Positions 46,916 to 56,429 of a DNA stretch of 64,000 nt are shown here, piece after piece. Under the pieces are notes generated by a model that made no database searches, was not told the origin of the DNA, and worked only from the letters and a program-made list of their open reading frames with translations. The translations under genes were made by a program, and so were the position numbers. This stretch comes from Bacteroidota bacterium (GTDB lineage Bacteria; Bacteroidota; Ignavibacteria; Kapaibacteriales; HRBIN21). The stretch is from contig JAUQPL010000004.1 of NCBI GenBank assembly GCA_030550395.1, positions 61,839 to 125,838 of the forward strand. Reading direction: 5' to 3'. Position 1 is the stretch's first letter. Every line of letters starts with the position of its first letter.

Positions 46916-47223
46916 AGCCGGAGCGCTTAGTAGAGGAATTACTCCAAGTTGCCCGTCGCTGTGGGATTCGGGTGCGGAAAGAGCATGGGCGCTTTCGCGG
47001 GGGATATTGCGTCATTCGGCAGGAGAGGCTCATTGTGCTCAATCGGGGGCTCCCTCCGGAGCAGATGAGTCGGGTTTTGGCAGAAGCGCTACGCCAATTT
47101 CCCTTGGAGGGAATTGCGATGAAGCCAGCGGTGCGGGCGTGGTTGGAGGAGGTAGCGCCTTTACATGGCGCGGTGGTGCTGGACGTCTCCACGCCTGAGT
47201 ATCCGTCGCAGCAGAGTCGGTGA
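46912..47223 (+). CDS. Conserved-looking small protein, unknown function
   Basis: A 103-aa protein of no known function. The segment GIRVRKEHGRFRGGYCVI, followed by IVLNRGLPPEQMSRVLAEAL, looks like a compact conserved domain; I recall similar short proteins in Bacteroidota-type genomes but cannot name a family. There is no signal peptide or membrane segment, so it is likely cytoplasmic. The ATG at 46912 overlaps the previous stop by 4 bases, and its stop overlaps surA by one base (TGATG). Tight coupling to an export chaperone is a clue, not proof, of shared function. Confidence 0.6.
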   Translation: MKPERLVEELLQVARRCGIRVRKEHGRFRGGYCVIRQERLIVLNRGLPPEQMSRVLAEALRQFPLEGIAMKPAVRAWLEEVAPLHGAVVLDVSTPEYPSQQSR

Positions 47224-48500
47224 TGCGGTGGTCTTGGTGGTGGGGTATCCTTGTGGGTGCAGCTTGTGCGTGGGCACAGGTGCAGGAAGGGCAAGCTCTT
47301 GACCGTGTTGTGGCCTTGGTAGGTGGAGAGCCGATTTTTGCCTCCGATGTGGAAGCTCAGCTTCAGCTTCTGCGCCAGCAGCTCCCTCCGGGAATAGAAT
47401 TGCCCGATACAGTGCTGCGGCGCCGTGCGGTGGAAGCACTGATAGACGAAAAGCTGATGTTGCTGAAAGCGCAGGAGGATAGCATCACCGTCACGGACGA
47501 TGAGGTGACGCAGCGGCTGGAGTTACAGTTGCAGCTGTTAGTGCAGCAGTTGGGTTCAGAACGTCGGGTGGGGGAAGTGTATGGAATGTCGGTCGATCAG
47601 ATTCGGCGCGAGTATCGGGAAGAGGTGCGGAAGCGCCTTTTGGTAGAAAAGTTACAACAGCAGCGCTTTGGTTCTCTCCGCTGTAGTCGGCGCGAGGTAG
47701 AGGAGTTCTTTGCGCAGTATCGGGACTCCTTGCCTCTGGTGCCGACGCAGGTGGAGCTTGCGCATTTAGTTCGCTTCGTGCAGCCGGATTCGTTGGCTCG
47801 GTATACGGTGTTGGAGCAGGTACGGCGTATTCGGGATAGTCTGCTGCGTGGAGCAGACTTTGCTGAGTTTGCCCGGCGCTATAGTGAGGATAGGGCTTCG
47901 GCAGCTACCGGCGGTGATATCGGCTGGGTCAGCCGCGGGAAGCTCCTTCCGGAATATGAGCGTGCTGCCTTTTCCCTCCGAATCGGGGAGATTTCCGAGC
48001 CCATAGAAACGCCCATGGGGATTTACCTGCTGCAGGTGCTAGACCGTCGGCAGGAGGAGGTGCATGTACGGCATATTCTCTTCCGCCTACGGGGTGATGC
48101 TGAACGGGTTCGATCGGAGCTGCAGCGGTTACGGGAGCTGGTGCAACAGGGGGCCTCTTTTGACTCGCTTGCGCGACTGTATTCCGAAGAGGCAGATACT
48201 CGCTCCTTTGGTGGGGCATTGGGGCTGGTGCCTTTGGAGGGGCTTTCGGAGGAGATTCGCTCTGTTGTGGAAGAGTTGCCCGACGGTGGAGTTTCGGAGC
48301 CGGTACCGTATTTGGCTCATTCCAACCGAATAGGGTTGCAGTTGCTGTACCGTAAGCGGCTAATTCCCCAGCACCCGCCACAGCTTCCCGAGGATGTCCC
48401 GTACATAGAGCGTCTTTGTCAGCAGTGGAAACGCGAGCAGGAATATCGGCGTTGGATTACTCAGCTCCGTCAGCGCTTTCCGTGGGAGGTCTACCCATAG
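47223..48500 (+). CDS. SurA-like periplasmic peptidyl-prolyl isomerase (two PpiC domains)
   Basis: A 425-aa protein with a signal peptide (WWWGILVGAACAWAQ), a SurA N-terminal chaperone domain (VVALVGGEPIFASDVEAQL, IDEKLMLLKAQ) and two parvulin-type domains. The first is around 180-275 (ARRYSEDRASAATGGDIGWVSRG) and the second around 280-380 (VRHILFRLRGDAERV). It helps outer-membrane proteins fold. The ATG at 47223 is used; a GTG one codon earlier is possible. It lies before a FlgD-Ig-type protein and a T9SS subtilisin, which fits export functions. Confidence 0.88.
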   Translation: MRWSWWWGILVGAACAWAQVQEGQALDRVVALVGGEPIFASDVEAQLQLLRQQLPPGIELPDTVLRRRAVEALIDEKLMLLKAQEDSITVTDDEVTQRLELQLQLLVQQLGSERRVGEVYGMSVDQIRREYREEVRKRLLVEKLQQQRFGSLRCSRREVEEFFAQYRDSLPLVPTQVELAHLVRFVQPDSLARYTVLEQVRRIRDSLLRGADFAEFARRYSEDRASAATGGDIGWVSRGKLLPEYERAAFSLRIGEISEPIETPMGIYLLQVLDRRQEEVHVRHILFRLRGDAERVRSELQRLRELVQQGASFDSLARLYSEEADTRSFGGALGLVPLEGLSEEIRSVVEELPDGGVSEPVPYLAHSNRIGLQLLYRKRLIPQHPPQLPEDVPYIERLCQQWKREQEYRRWITQLRQRFPWEVYP

Positions 48501-48505
48501 GACTC

Positions 48506-49273
48506 ATGGTGGTGGGAGGACGTTTGGGGAAGATTCTCGCACTGGGAGTACTTGTTCTGGTGGGGACTTACCTGTGGGCTCAGCCTGGTGTCCCGTTGCA
48601 GCAAGGATGGTCATCGACACGGGCTCTGCAATCTCAGAATGAACAGCCGGATACGCTCCGTCCTGTTCCGCTGCCAACGGAAGAGTTACAGGTGTTCACG
48701 CCAGCACAGGATAGTGCATACGTGCGAGCTTTGCGGCAGCCTTTGCCCCCTTTGGCGCGTTTCCAGGCAGCCTTACGTGCTTCAACACCGATATGGCTGG
48801 AGCTACAACGGCCGGGTCTACCGACACCGTGGCAGAGTGCTCTGCGGAATTTGCGCTTAGATTCGGCTGCCTTTCTTCCCCGAGGGGAGGAAGTGGTCCA
48901 GCACGTGTATAATCTGCAGCAGGCACAGGCTCTGCCTCATCCGACGTTGCGGCGTACACCGGGCAGCACTTTTACAATCCCGCTGGCAACGGTTGCCCAG
49001 CTCCTAGGGTTGGGGGAAGATGTTTCCCCAACTGTCCGATACGAGGTACCGAGGGTGGAACGCGTGCAGGTGTTTATCTACTCGGTTCAAGCGCTGCGGA
49101 TTGCGACACTCTTTGATGGTGTCCAACGTCCCGGACGGTATAGCCTGAGGTGGAATGGTCGTGATGACCATGGTCGGAGCCTGCCACCTGGCGATTATGT
49201 GGCGGAGGTCCGGGTCGGCGATAGAGTGCGCTTGTACAAACGTATTCGGCTCAGCTCTGCTGACATCCGCTGA
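48506..49273 (+). CDS. Secreted protein with C-terminal FlgD-type Ig-like domain
   Basis: A 255-aa protein. The N-terminal helix (MVVGGRLGKILALGVLVLVGTYLWAQ) is a signal peptide. The C-terminal segment RPGRYSLRWNGRDDHGRSLPPGDYVAEVRV is the usual FlgD_ig repeat, seen in many surface and T9SS-exported proteins in this bacterial group. The middle (about 40-165) is not recognised. The gene begins 6 bases after surA's stop and ends 28 bases before the subtilisin. A role with the S8 protein downstream is possible but not shown. Confidence 0.7.
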   Translation: MVVGGRLGKILALGVLVLVGTYLWAQPGVPLQQGWSSTRALQSQNEQPDTLRPVPLPTEELQVFTPAQDSAYVRALRQPLPPLARFQAALRASTPIWLELQRPGLPTPWQSALRNLRLDSAAFLPRGEEVVQHVYNLQQAQALPHPTLRRTPGSTFTIPLATVAQLLGLGEDVSPTVRYEVPRVERVQVFIYSVQALRIATLFDGVQRPGRYSLRWNGRDDHGRSLPPGDYVAEVRVGDRVRLYKRIRLSSADIR

Positions 49274-49301
49274 GAAGGTCTCATAGAGGAGTAGAGGGGC
49301 G

Positions 49302-52148
49302 ATGAAGTACCGGCTGGTGCGAATTGGATGCGGGCTTATCCTGCTAGGAGAGCTGCTTACAGCACGACCTTTGGTGCTGAAGCTTCGTGTCACTTCTGCA
49401 AGCTATGCTATGTGGAAGCAAGGGGGGCGGACAGGAGCGTTGCAGGCATTGCTCCCCCATGTAGGGCTACATAGTGCGCGCCCATTGCTCCCTGAGGCTT
49501 TGCTCCGGAGTGCTTTGCAACGGGCGCAGCGGGAGAAAGCACGGGGGTTGCTGTCATCGTTAGACCGACTCGTGCTCGTTGAGGTGCCAGAGGCTGTGGA
49601 TGCGGTACTTTTGGTTCGTAAACTACAGCGCCATCCTGAACTGGAGTACGCCGAGCTATTGCCAGAGCGGTTTCTCTGTGGAGTTCCCAACGATCCGTTG
49701 GTGACCGAGCAGTATGCCCTGCGGCTGATCAAGGCATTTGATGCGTGGGACGCCCTGCCCTCGGAGGTAGCTGCAGTTGTTGTTGGTGTTGTGGACACGG
49801 GCATAGACATGGAGCATCCGGACTTGGCGGGCAACATTTTTGTCAATTCTGGTGAGGTGGGGATCGATGGCAATGGGAGGGACAAGCGTTCTAACGGAGT
49901 GGATGACGACGGGAATGGATTTGTTGATGATTGGCGTGGGTGGGATTTTGCTGCTGGGGATGGGAGCAGGCAGGACAATGATCCTAGTCCGGGCAATGCC
50001 CATGGGACCCATGTGGCAGGCATTGTGGGTGCTATGGTCAATAATGCTCAGGGGATAGCCGGTATTGTGCCGAAAGTACGCCTACTGGCTGTCAAAGTTG
50101 CCCCAGATGCCCCGAGTGCTTCCGTAGTCATCAACAGCTACCAAGGCGTGCTTTACGCTGCCGCTATGGGGGCAAAGGTCATCAACTGTAGCTGGGGCGG
50201 GGTGGGACGGTCTGAGGCGGAGCATGAAATTATCCAAGCGGCAGTAGCTTTGGGTTCGGTGGTCGTGGCAGCAGCAGGCAATGACGGAAGGCGCGCACCT
50301 TTCTACCCAGCGGCTTACCCTGAGGTGCTCTCTGTGGCGGCGACGGACTCAATGGACCTTAAGGCATGGTTTTCAAACTACCACGAGACCATAGACATCT
50401 CAGCCCCGGGCACAGATATATTCTCCGCCATCCCCGGTGGACTCTATATGCGCATGAGTGGGACATCTATGGCTGCCCCGATGGTTGCCGGAGTTGTAGC
50501 ATTGGTGCGACAGAAGTTCCCGCATTACACACCTATGCAGGCAATGGCACGGGTGATGATGACAGCGGACAACATAGACCAAAAGCAGAGTTGGTTGGCG
50601 GGGCTTATCGGTTGGGGACGGGTCAACGCCTATCGGGCTTTGACAGAGGAGCCGTTGGTGGCCTGCTTGGTTGATAGCATCATCGTTGCCGATACCGATG
50701 GAGACAACTTCTTTGACATCGGTGATACGTTGAGGATATGGCTGAAACTGCACAATGTGCTTGAGCCCATCGGTGGTGTCAGTGTTGATGTGTTCACACC
50801 CTTGGTGCCTTCGCCGGAGTATATCCGGCGCCAGCTCACCGTAGACACGATGGCGGCGGGTGAGCAACGGCTGTTACCGGAGCCATTCCTATTGCGTATA
50901 GCTTCTGGCACGTCGGACAATGCAGTGATGGAACTGCGCTTTACGGTCCGATATCGGGGGAAGCCCATCGGCCGGGGATGGACAACAAGGGTACTGCGAC
51001 CGGTCTATCGGACGTTGGCGGCAAACCATATTGCTGTGACGTTCAACAGCAGCGGCAATATTGCCTTCAATGACTATCCGGACAACACCCAAGGGGAGGG
51101 ATTCCGCTGGAAGGGGAGTCCGAACATACTCTTTGAGGGAGCGCTGATGGCGGGAATTTCAGCAGAGAGGCTCTCCAACGTTGCCCGAGGAGCAGTGCAG
51201 ACACAGCAGGACCGTTCTTTCGTGTACCAGCAAGTTCTGCGGCTCTTCTCGCCCGGTCCCCATGCAACGCTGGAGGCGGAAGCTCTCTTTGCCGACCAAC
51301 AGCAGCCAGGGGATCTGGGCATTGCTGTCCGCCAGCACACTTACCAATTTAACCAGCCGGGCTGGCAGGATTTCGTGCTGGTTGTCTATGACATCACGAA
51401 CCAGACGGATGCTGTCTTTCCCAATCTCCACGTCGGCTGGTACTTGGATTGGGACATCAGTCCCACCGCAATGGGGGATCGGGTCGTTTACGATGATGCC
51501 TCCGGTGTTGGCTATGCAGTGTGTGAGACCTGTGCGGAACCGATGCCATTGGCAGGGGCTCTGGTTGTGAGTGCAGATTCGGTCAACTTTTATGCAATTG
51601 ACAACGACGCCCGTGAGATGGGTGTTTACGATGGCTTTACCCGCGAGGAGAAGTGGCGTGCCATAAGTAGTGGGATTGCCCGCAAGGAGTCAAACCGGAC
51701 GGATGCTTCCATGGTGATTGCTGCAGGGCCCATCCGGCTCCAGCCAGGGGATACGGCTCGGGTGGTGCTGGCGCTGGTGGCCGGGGCGAGTGTAGAAGAG
51801 CTGCGGCAGGCTGCTTCGGCAGCTCGGCAGGCAGCGGCTTCATTAGGCATTGATACTGTGCCGTGGAATCCACTTCCGGGGCAATTAGCCGCTGGTATCT
51901 ACCCCAGCCCGTGGACATTGGGACAGGAGCCACCGGTGATGCTGCTCCGACTTCCCGAACGGCGCTACGTGCGTATCCGTCTTGTGGATGCGCTCGGACG
52001 CCATGTTGCCACTATCGGGGAAGGACTCTATCAGCCAGGAACCCATCGTTTCGTAGTAACGCCGGCATCGCTGAGCAGTGGGGCGTACTTTCTCTACGTT
52101 ACTGCTGAACGGGAGGGAATGGTTGTCCCCTTCGCTGTTGTGCGCTGA
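49302..52148 (+). CDS. Secreted subtilisin-like serine protease (S8) with T9SS sorting domain
   Basis: A 948-aa secreted protease. A signal peptide is near residues 5-22, and a prodomain of about 120 residues precedes the catalytic domain with Asp165 (VVDTGID), His234 (HGTHVAG), oxyanion Asn327 (AAGNDG) and Ser389 (GTSMAAP). A calcium-type insert DDDGNGFVDDW lies between Asp and His. After about residue 470 come beta-rich domains, and the last 80 residues, including VRIRLVDALGRHV and SSGAYFLYVTAE, form the Por-type sorting signal. It is probably surface-exposed or released. It is paralogous to the gene at 57236. Confidence 0.9.
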   Translation: MKYRLVRIGCGLILLGELLTARPLVLKLRVTSASYAMWKQGGRTGALQALLPHVGLHSARPLLPEALLRSALQRAQREKARGLLSSLDRLVLVEVPEAVDAVLLVRKLQRHPELEYAELLPERFLCGVPNDPLVTEQYALRLIKAFDAWDALPSEVAAVVVGVVDTGIDMEHPDLAGNIFVNSGEVGIDGNGRDKRSNGVDDDGNGFVDDWRGWDFAAGDGSRQDNDPSPGNAHGTHVAGIVGAMVNNAQGIAGIVPKVRLLAVKVAPDAPSASVVINSYQGVLYAAAMGAKVINCSWGGVGRSEAEHEIIQAAVALGSVVVAAAGNDGRRAPFYPAAYPEVLSVAATDSMDLKAWFSNYHETIDISAPGTDIFSAIPGGLYMRMSGTSMAAPMVAGVVALVRQKFPHYTPMQAMARVMMTADNIDQKQSWLAGLIGWGRVNAYRALTEEPLVACLVDSIIVADTDGDNFFDIGDTLRIWLKLHNVLEPIGGVSVDVFTPLVPSPEYIRRQLTVDTMAAGEQRLLPEPFLLRIASGTSDNAVMELRFTVRYRGKPIGRGWTTRVLRPVYRTLAANHIAVTFNSSGNIAFNDYPDNTQGEGFRWKGSPNILFEGALMAGISAERLSNVARGAVQTQQDRSFVYQQVLRLFSPGPHATLEAEALFADQQQPGDLGIAVRQHTYQFNQPGWQDFVLVVYDITNQTDAVFPNLHVGWYLDWDISPTAMGDRVVYDDASGVGYAVCETCAEPMPLAGALVVSADSVNFYAIDNDAREMGVYDGFTREEKWRAISSGIARKESNRTDASMVIAAGPIRLQPGDTARVVLALVAGASVEELRQAASAARQAAASLGIDTVPWNPLPGQLAAGIYPSPWTLGQEPPVMLLRLPERRYVRIRLVDALGRHVATIGEGLYQPGTHRFVVTPASLSSGAYFLYVTAEREGMVVPFAVVR

Positions 52149-52150
52149 GA

Positions 52151-52402
52151 ATGCAGCGCTACGAGCAGTTACTCCAGCTTATCCAGAGCTGTCGGCGGGA
52201 TTTTGAGCGTTTCTATCAAAAGCAAAACCGTCGTGCTGGTATCCGTTTGCGCAAGCGGATGCAAGAGCTCCGTCGTCTGGCAAAGGAAATCCGGGATGAG
52301 ATTCAACAGTTGCGTCGCACCTTCCCTCCCAAGCCCAAGCGCCGGTGGTATCAAAGGTCCACTGGGGCAACCGACAGCGGCGCGGGGATGGAAATCGGCT
52401 AA
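52151..52402 (+). CDS. Histone H1-like small basic protein
   Basis: An 83-aa basic, coiled-coil-like protein. The beginning MQRYEQLLQLIQSCRRDFERF and RAGIRLRKRMQELRRLAKEIRDEI resemble the short histone-H1/Hc1-type proteins of Bacteroidota, which bind DNA. The C-terminal PPKPKRRWYQRS is basic and proline-rich. It starts 3 bases after the subtilisin stop. Its role as a nucleoid protein is from family knowledge. DNA binding is not shown here. Confidence 0.7.
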   Translation: MQRYEQLLQLIQSCRRDFERFYQKQNRRAGIRLRKRMQELRRLAKEIRDEIQQLRRTFPPKPKRRWYQRSTGATDSGAGMEIG

Positions 52403-52441
52403 TTTTGCCTCCCGTGGTTGCACGTTCTGCCAGGAGTCCTA

Positions 52442-53836
52442 ATGCCTGAGGTGCGCATAGAAACCGATACGATGGGTGCTGTCGAAGTGCCGGCCGCAGC
52501 TTACTGGGGCGCCCAAACGGCGCGTTCCTTACGTCACTTTGCTATTGGGGTTGAGCGGATGCCACGAGAGCTTATCCGGGCTCTCGGCATTGTGAAGAAG
52601 GCGGCAGCGATTGTGAATCGTGAGCTGGGGCTTCTGTCTGCGGAGAAGGCAGAGCTCATCGTTCGTGCCGCCGATGAAGTCATTGCCGGCAAGCTGGATG
52701 AGCATTTCCCCCTGTCGGTCTGGCAGACGGGTTCGGGGACGCAGACCAATATGAATGTCAACGAGGTCATTGCCAACCGCGCCATTGAGCTTGCCGGCGG
52801 CGTCCTGGGCAGCAAGAGCCCAATCCATCCTAATGATGACGTCAATAAGTCGCAGAGCTCCAATGATGTCTTCCCGACAGCCATGCACATTGCCGCTGCA
52901 GAGCAGATTGTGCACCACCTTCTGCCCGCTGTGCGGGAACTCCGGGATACCCTTGCCCAGAAAGCGGAAGCTTTTCGGGACATCATCAAAATCGGGCGCA
53001 CACACTTGATGGATGCCGTGCCGCTGACGCTTGGACAGGAGTTTTCGGGCTACGTGCAACAATTGACCAATGCTATTCGCCGGATTGAAGCAACGTTGCC
53101 CGATTTGTACGAGCTGGCAATCGGTGGTACAGCGGTTGGTACAGGGCTTAATACCCACCCGAAGTTCGCTGAGGCTATGGCAGCAAAGATCGCAGAGCTT
53201 ACGGGGTTACCATTTGTGTCGGCACCGAACAAATTCGAAGCTCTGGCCACCCATGATGCTCTCGTCTGGGCCCATGGGGCATTGCGGACGTTAGCAGTGG
53301 CTCTCCATAAGATTGCTAACGACATCCGATGGATGGCCTCCGGACCGCGGGCGGGGTTAGCAGAGATCCGTATTCCGGAAAATGAACCCGGTTCCTCCAT
53401 CATGCCGGGGAAGGTTAACCCTACCCAGGCAGAGGCAATGACTATGGTGGCGGTTCAGGTCGTCGGAAACGATGTCACCATAAGCACGGCCGGAGCATTG
53501 GGCGCTTTTGAGCTCAACGTGTACAAGCCCGTCATCATTTACAACTTCCTCCAAAGTGTGCGCCTGTTGGGTGATACGTGCCGTTCCTTTACGCGCTATT
53601 GCGCTGTGGGTATTGAGCCGAACAAGGAGCGGTTGCGGGCGTATGTGGAGCAATCGCTCATGTTGGTAACAGCGCTGAATCCCTATATCGGCTACGATAA
53701 CGCTGCCCGCATTGCCAAGTATGCTTATCAGACTGGCAAAACTCTCAAGGAAGCAGCCGTTGAGCTGGGATTACTCACTGCGGAAGAATTTGACCGTATC
53801 GTGCGTCCAGAGCAGATGCTCGGGCCGAACCTATGA
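52442..53836 (+). CDS. fumC: Class II fumarate hydratase
   Basis: A 464-aa enzyme that interconverts fumarate and malate in the TCA cycle. The signature [13 protein letters not shown] is present, together with [17 protein letters not shown] and [18 protein letters not shown], which hold substrate residues. The ATG at 52442 (MPEVRIETD) is preferred; a frame from 52418 adds 8 residues without a family match. The gene is the last of the plus-strand run and overlaps the end of purM by 6 bases. Aspartate ammonia-lyase is less likely, since fumarase-specific blocks fit. Confidence 0.95.
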   Translation: MPEVRIETDTMGAVEVPAAAYWGAQTARSLRHFAIGVERMPRELIRALGIVKKAAAIVNRELGLLSAEKAELIVRAADEVIAGKLDEHFPLSVWQTGSGTQTNMNVNEVIANRAIELAGGVLGSKSPIHPNDDVNKSQSSNDVFPTAMHIAAAEQIVHHLLPAVRELRDTLAQKAEAFRDIIKIGRTHLMDAVPLTLGQEFSGYVQQLTNAIRRIEATLPDLYELAIGGTAVGTGLNTHPKFAEAMAAKIAELTGLPFVSAPNKFEALATHDALVWAHGALRTLAVALHKIANDIRWMASGPRAGLAEIRIPENEPGSSIMPGKVNPTQAEAMTMVAVQVVGNDVTISTAGALGAFELNVYKPVIIYNFLQSVRLLGDTCRSFTRYCAVGIEPNKERLRAYVEQSLMLVTALNPYIGYDNAARIAKYAYQTGKTLKEAAVELGLLTAEEFDRIVRPEQMLGPNL

Positions 53837-54823
53837 AGCAGCCTGGATGTGTCCGATAACGACGGGCTTTTCCTCTGCACAGAGTGCCAGGACTTCGCTG
53901 GCATGTTCGGGGGCTACGACGAGTACTATTCCGATGCCCAGATTGAAAACCCGACGCATTTCCTCTTCGGGGATGTTGCCTGCACGTTGGATGTAACGGA
54001 AAAGAGGAGGGACTTCCCAGGAAGCCCAGTCAATGTACGCGCTTACTCCGCGGGGAAGGATACGACTCAGGTTCCCCATAATACCACCGCCGGTGACATG
54101 AGCTAACCCTTTCAGAAGTCCACGGTCTAGCACTGGCAGCAGCGTGGCGGCGTACGAGCGGTGGATCGCTATCAGCGCCTCCCCCAGAGAGCTTTGCAGT
54201 TCGGGTATGTATGTTTCCAGGTCATGCTCGCGCAGGGCTGCCATTGCCAAGGAGTAACCGTTCGTGTGGAGGCCCGTGGATGCCAGTCCAATAAGCAGAT
54301 CCCCGGGTTGGATAGAGCTCCCGTCTATGATGCGGGAGCGCTCTGCGACGCCAACGATTGTTCCTGCCAGATCATAATCGCCGGGTGCATAGAGGGAAGG
54401 CATCTCCGCCGTCTCTCCGCCGATGAGGGCACATCCATTCTGCCGGCATGCGGTAATGATGCCGCCGATGACCTGCTCCGCGATAGCTGAGTCTAGCTGC
54501 CCACAGGCGAAATAGTCCAAAAAGAAGAGTGGACGCGCGCCGCAACAGAGAATATCGTTGACGCAGTGATTGACCAAGTCCTGCCCAACGGTGCTGTGAA
54601 TGCCCAACCGGATTGCCAACTTGATCTTTGTGCCGACGCCATCAGTGCTGGCAACGAGCACAGGGTGTTCGTAATGAGGAAAGCGGGCATCGTAGAGGCC
54701 ACCGAAATGTCCGATATCCGTTAGGACGGCCGGAGTGAATGTGGAACGGATAAGCGGCTTAAGACGGCGCAATAATTGTTCAGCGGCATCAATATTGACG
54801 CCGGCATCCCGGTAAGTGAGCAT
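53831..54823 (-). CDS. purM: Phosphoribosylformylglycinamidine cyclo-ligase
   Basis: A 330-aa AIR synthetase in the purine pathway. The family features [46 protein letters not shown] and [11 protein letters not shown] are clear. The ATG at 54823 (MLTYRDAG) is used; a longer frame upstream overlaps the glycosyltransferase. It overlaps that gene's 3' end by 35 bases. It acts directly after PurL in the pathway, whose gene is about 32 kb away in the same window. Confidence 0.96.
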   Translation of the reverse strand: MLTYRDAGVNIDAAEQLLRRLKPLIRSTFTPAVLTDIGHFGGLYDARFPHYEHPVLVASTDGVGTKIKLAIRLGIHSTVGQDLVNHCVNDILCCGARPLFFLDYFACGQLDSAIAEQVIGGIITACRQNGCALIGGETAEMPSLYAPGDYDLAGTIVGVAERSRIIDGSSIQPGDLLIGLASTGLHTNGYSLAMAALREHDLETYIPELQSSLGEALIAIHRSYAATLLPVLDRGLLKGLAHVTGGGIMGNLSRILPRGVSAYIDWASWEVPPLFRYIQRAGNIPEEEMRRVFNLGIGIVLVVAPEHASEVLALCAEEKPVVIGHIQAAS

Positions 54824-55652
54824 AGTGAGGCTTGGGATTGTGGGACTGATCACGGACGGGTTCCCACACACGGGCAGCGGAACGGTGTAGGAAAAGGACA
54901 GAGGCGGCATTCAGTGTCCAAAGCCAGAGGGTGCGCATGTACCCATAGCGGCGGTAGCGGCGGGGAGACTCGTAGATGGGAAGTTCCCACGCCATCCGAA
55001 TGCGACCCAGACGGCGGAGACGGTAATAGAGCTCAAAGTCCTCGCCCGCATAGAGCTGCTCGTTGTACCCTCCGACGCGTTCGAACGCCCACCGGCGAAT
55101 GATGTGGCATTCGCCTCGCCCCATCCCAATGCCGCAGCAGTTCAAAAGCCAGATGTAGCGGTTGTAAATGCCGTGGAAGAGACGATCGCTCCATCCGGCA
55201 ACCTCGGGATGGACAAAGACAGGGCATGCCAGAGCAATTTCTTCGGGTGCCTCCGCGGCCCATTGGAGGACCACGGAGGCAAACTGCTCTGGGGAAGCGG
55301 GAACGGAATCAGCATTCAGGAAGACCAGGATTTCTCCCACTGCCATTGACGCACCCCAATTCCGCCCCTGAGCAATACTTTGGCGCTTCGTGCCTCTATA
55401 CTGGATGACGATGTCAGCATGTTCGTGAGCAAGTTCTGCTGTGGCATCAGTACTCCCCCCGTCGCTTACGATGAGCTCAATGCCGTACTGCAGCCGCAGC
55501 TCAAGGGGGAAATGCGATAGGGTAGACTCCAACACGCTCTCCTCTTGCAGGGTTGGGAGAATGAGACTTAGTCGAACGTGCTCTGGTCGAATCCGACGAT
55601 GTTCCCAAACGAGGGCTTCCTCGGGAAGGGAGGGGCTTGGTCGTTGTGCCAT
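54789..55652 (-). CDS. Glycosyltransferase family 2 protein
   Basis: A 287-aa GT-A-fold glycosyltransferase. LSLILPTLQEESVLEST and VSDGGSTDATAELA match the family's nucleotide-sugar-binding strands, and FLNADSVP takes the place of the DxD motif. GGYNEQLYAGEDFELYYRL is the conserved ED acceptor region. A membrane-associated C-terminal segment (TLWLWTLNAASVLFL) suggests attachment to the inner face of the membrane. The donor and acceptor are unknown. It overlaps purM by 35 bases downstream. Confidence 0.87.
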   Translation of the reverse strand: MAQRPSPSLPEEALVWEHRRIRPEHVRLSLILPTLQEESVLESTLSHFPLELRLQYGIELIVSDGGSTDATAELAHEHADIVIQYRGTKRQSIAQGRNWGASMAVGEILVFLNADSVPASPEQFASVVLQWAAEAPEEIALACPVFVHPEVAGWSDRLFHGIYNRYIWLLNCCGIGMGRGECHIIRRWAFERVGGYNEQLYAGEDFELYYRLRRLGRIRMAWELPIYESPRRYRRYGYMRTLWLWTLNAASVLFLHRSAARVWEPVRDQSHNPKPHYAHLPGCRRQY

Positions 55653-55661
55653 GGAGCGAAC

Positions 55662-56429
55662 CTATTCGAGCAGGTCTCGGACTTGGTCAACGAAGACCGT
55701 TACGGTCGGTGCTATGGGGATTGGACGAGCAATTGGGAGCGGAGGAATTTCTGGCACAATCCGTATGCGTTCTTCAGCATCTCGAACCCCGGGAAGCAGA
55801 TACTGCCGAACGGCATCAGCGCGAGCGTTCAAAAGAGAGTTAGCGCGCTCCAGCAGAGTAGGGGGCGGAGTTGTGGGTTCCTGAGACCGCCGCTTCCGGG
55901 TAGAGGATTTCACCTGAGAGCGGGGCGGCTCCTCCACTAGACGGGTGTCCAAAATGGAGATGTGGACACTGACCCGTAGCGAGCGATTTCGGTTGAGCAA
56001 CTGCTTGAGTTGATCCAATTCCGAATATGCTGTTGCTCGGAGCTTGGCGCTGCCAGGGTCGAAGGCATGGATGCGAAGCAATTCTATCCCGGGGCGCAAG
56101 AGCTGAACGGAGAAGGTTTTGGAAACCTCGCTATATGTAGTGCTCGGGGGAAGCTCAAAGGTGTCCGTTTGCCGGAGCACATTGTATCCCCGGAACGTAA
56201 TCGTATAGCGCTGTCCAGGCTGCAATACTACTTCGAAGGTCCCTCGGCGGCTGTCGGAGCGCCCTTGCTGAAGTATCTTCCCGGCGCTATCGCGGATTTC
56301 AAACTCCGTCCCAACGGGCCCTTTGGTCTGCCGGTCTAGAACAGTGCCTTGGAGAAGGGTAACCACCTTCAGTTGGGCGTGCGTAGTAGCCAGTGCCAAA
56401 GGAAGGAGGAGGCTGACAAGGTGCTTCAT
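55662..56429 (-). CDS. Envelope protein with carboxypeptidase-regulatory-like and weak OmpA-like regions
   Basis: A 255-aa exported protein with a signal peptide (HLVSLLLPLALATTHAQ). Residues about 25-100 (LLQGTVLDRQTKGPVGTEFEIRDS) look like a carboxypeptidase regulatory-type fold. The later part (FDPGSAKLRATAYSELDQLKQLL) recalls the start of an OmpA domain, but the GHTD core is replaced by HISILDTR, so peptidoglycan binding is doubtful. It overlaps the enoyl-CoA hydratase gene by 4 bases and ends about 10 bases before the glycosyltransferase start. Function is unknown. Confidence 0.6.
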   Translation of the reverse strand: MKHLVSLLLPLALATTHAQLKVVTLLQGTVLDRQTKGPVGTEFEIRDSAGKILQQGRSDSRRGTFEVVLQPGQRYTITFRGYNVLRQTDTFELPPSTTYSEVSKTFSVQLLRPGIELLRIHAFDPGSAKLRATAYSELDQLKQLLNRNRSLRVSVHISILDTRLVEEPPRSQVKSSTRKRRSQEPTTPPPTLLERANSLLNARADAVRQYLLPGVRDAEERIRIVPEIPPLPIARPIPIAPTVTVFVDQVRDLLE

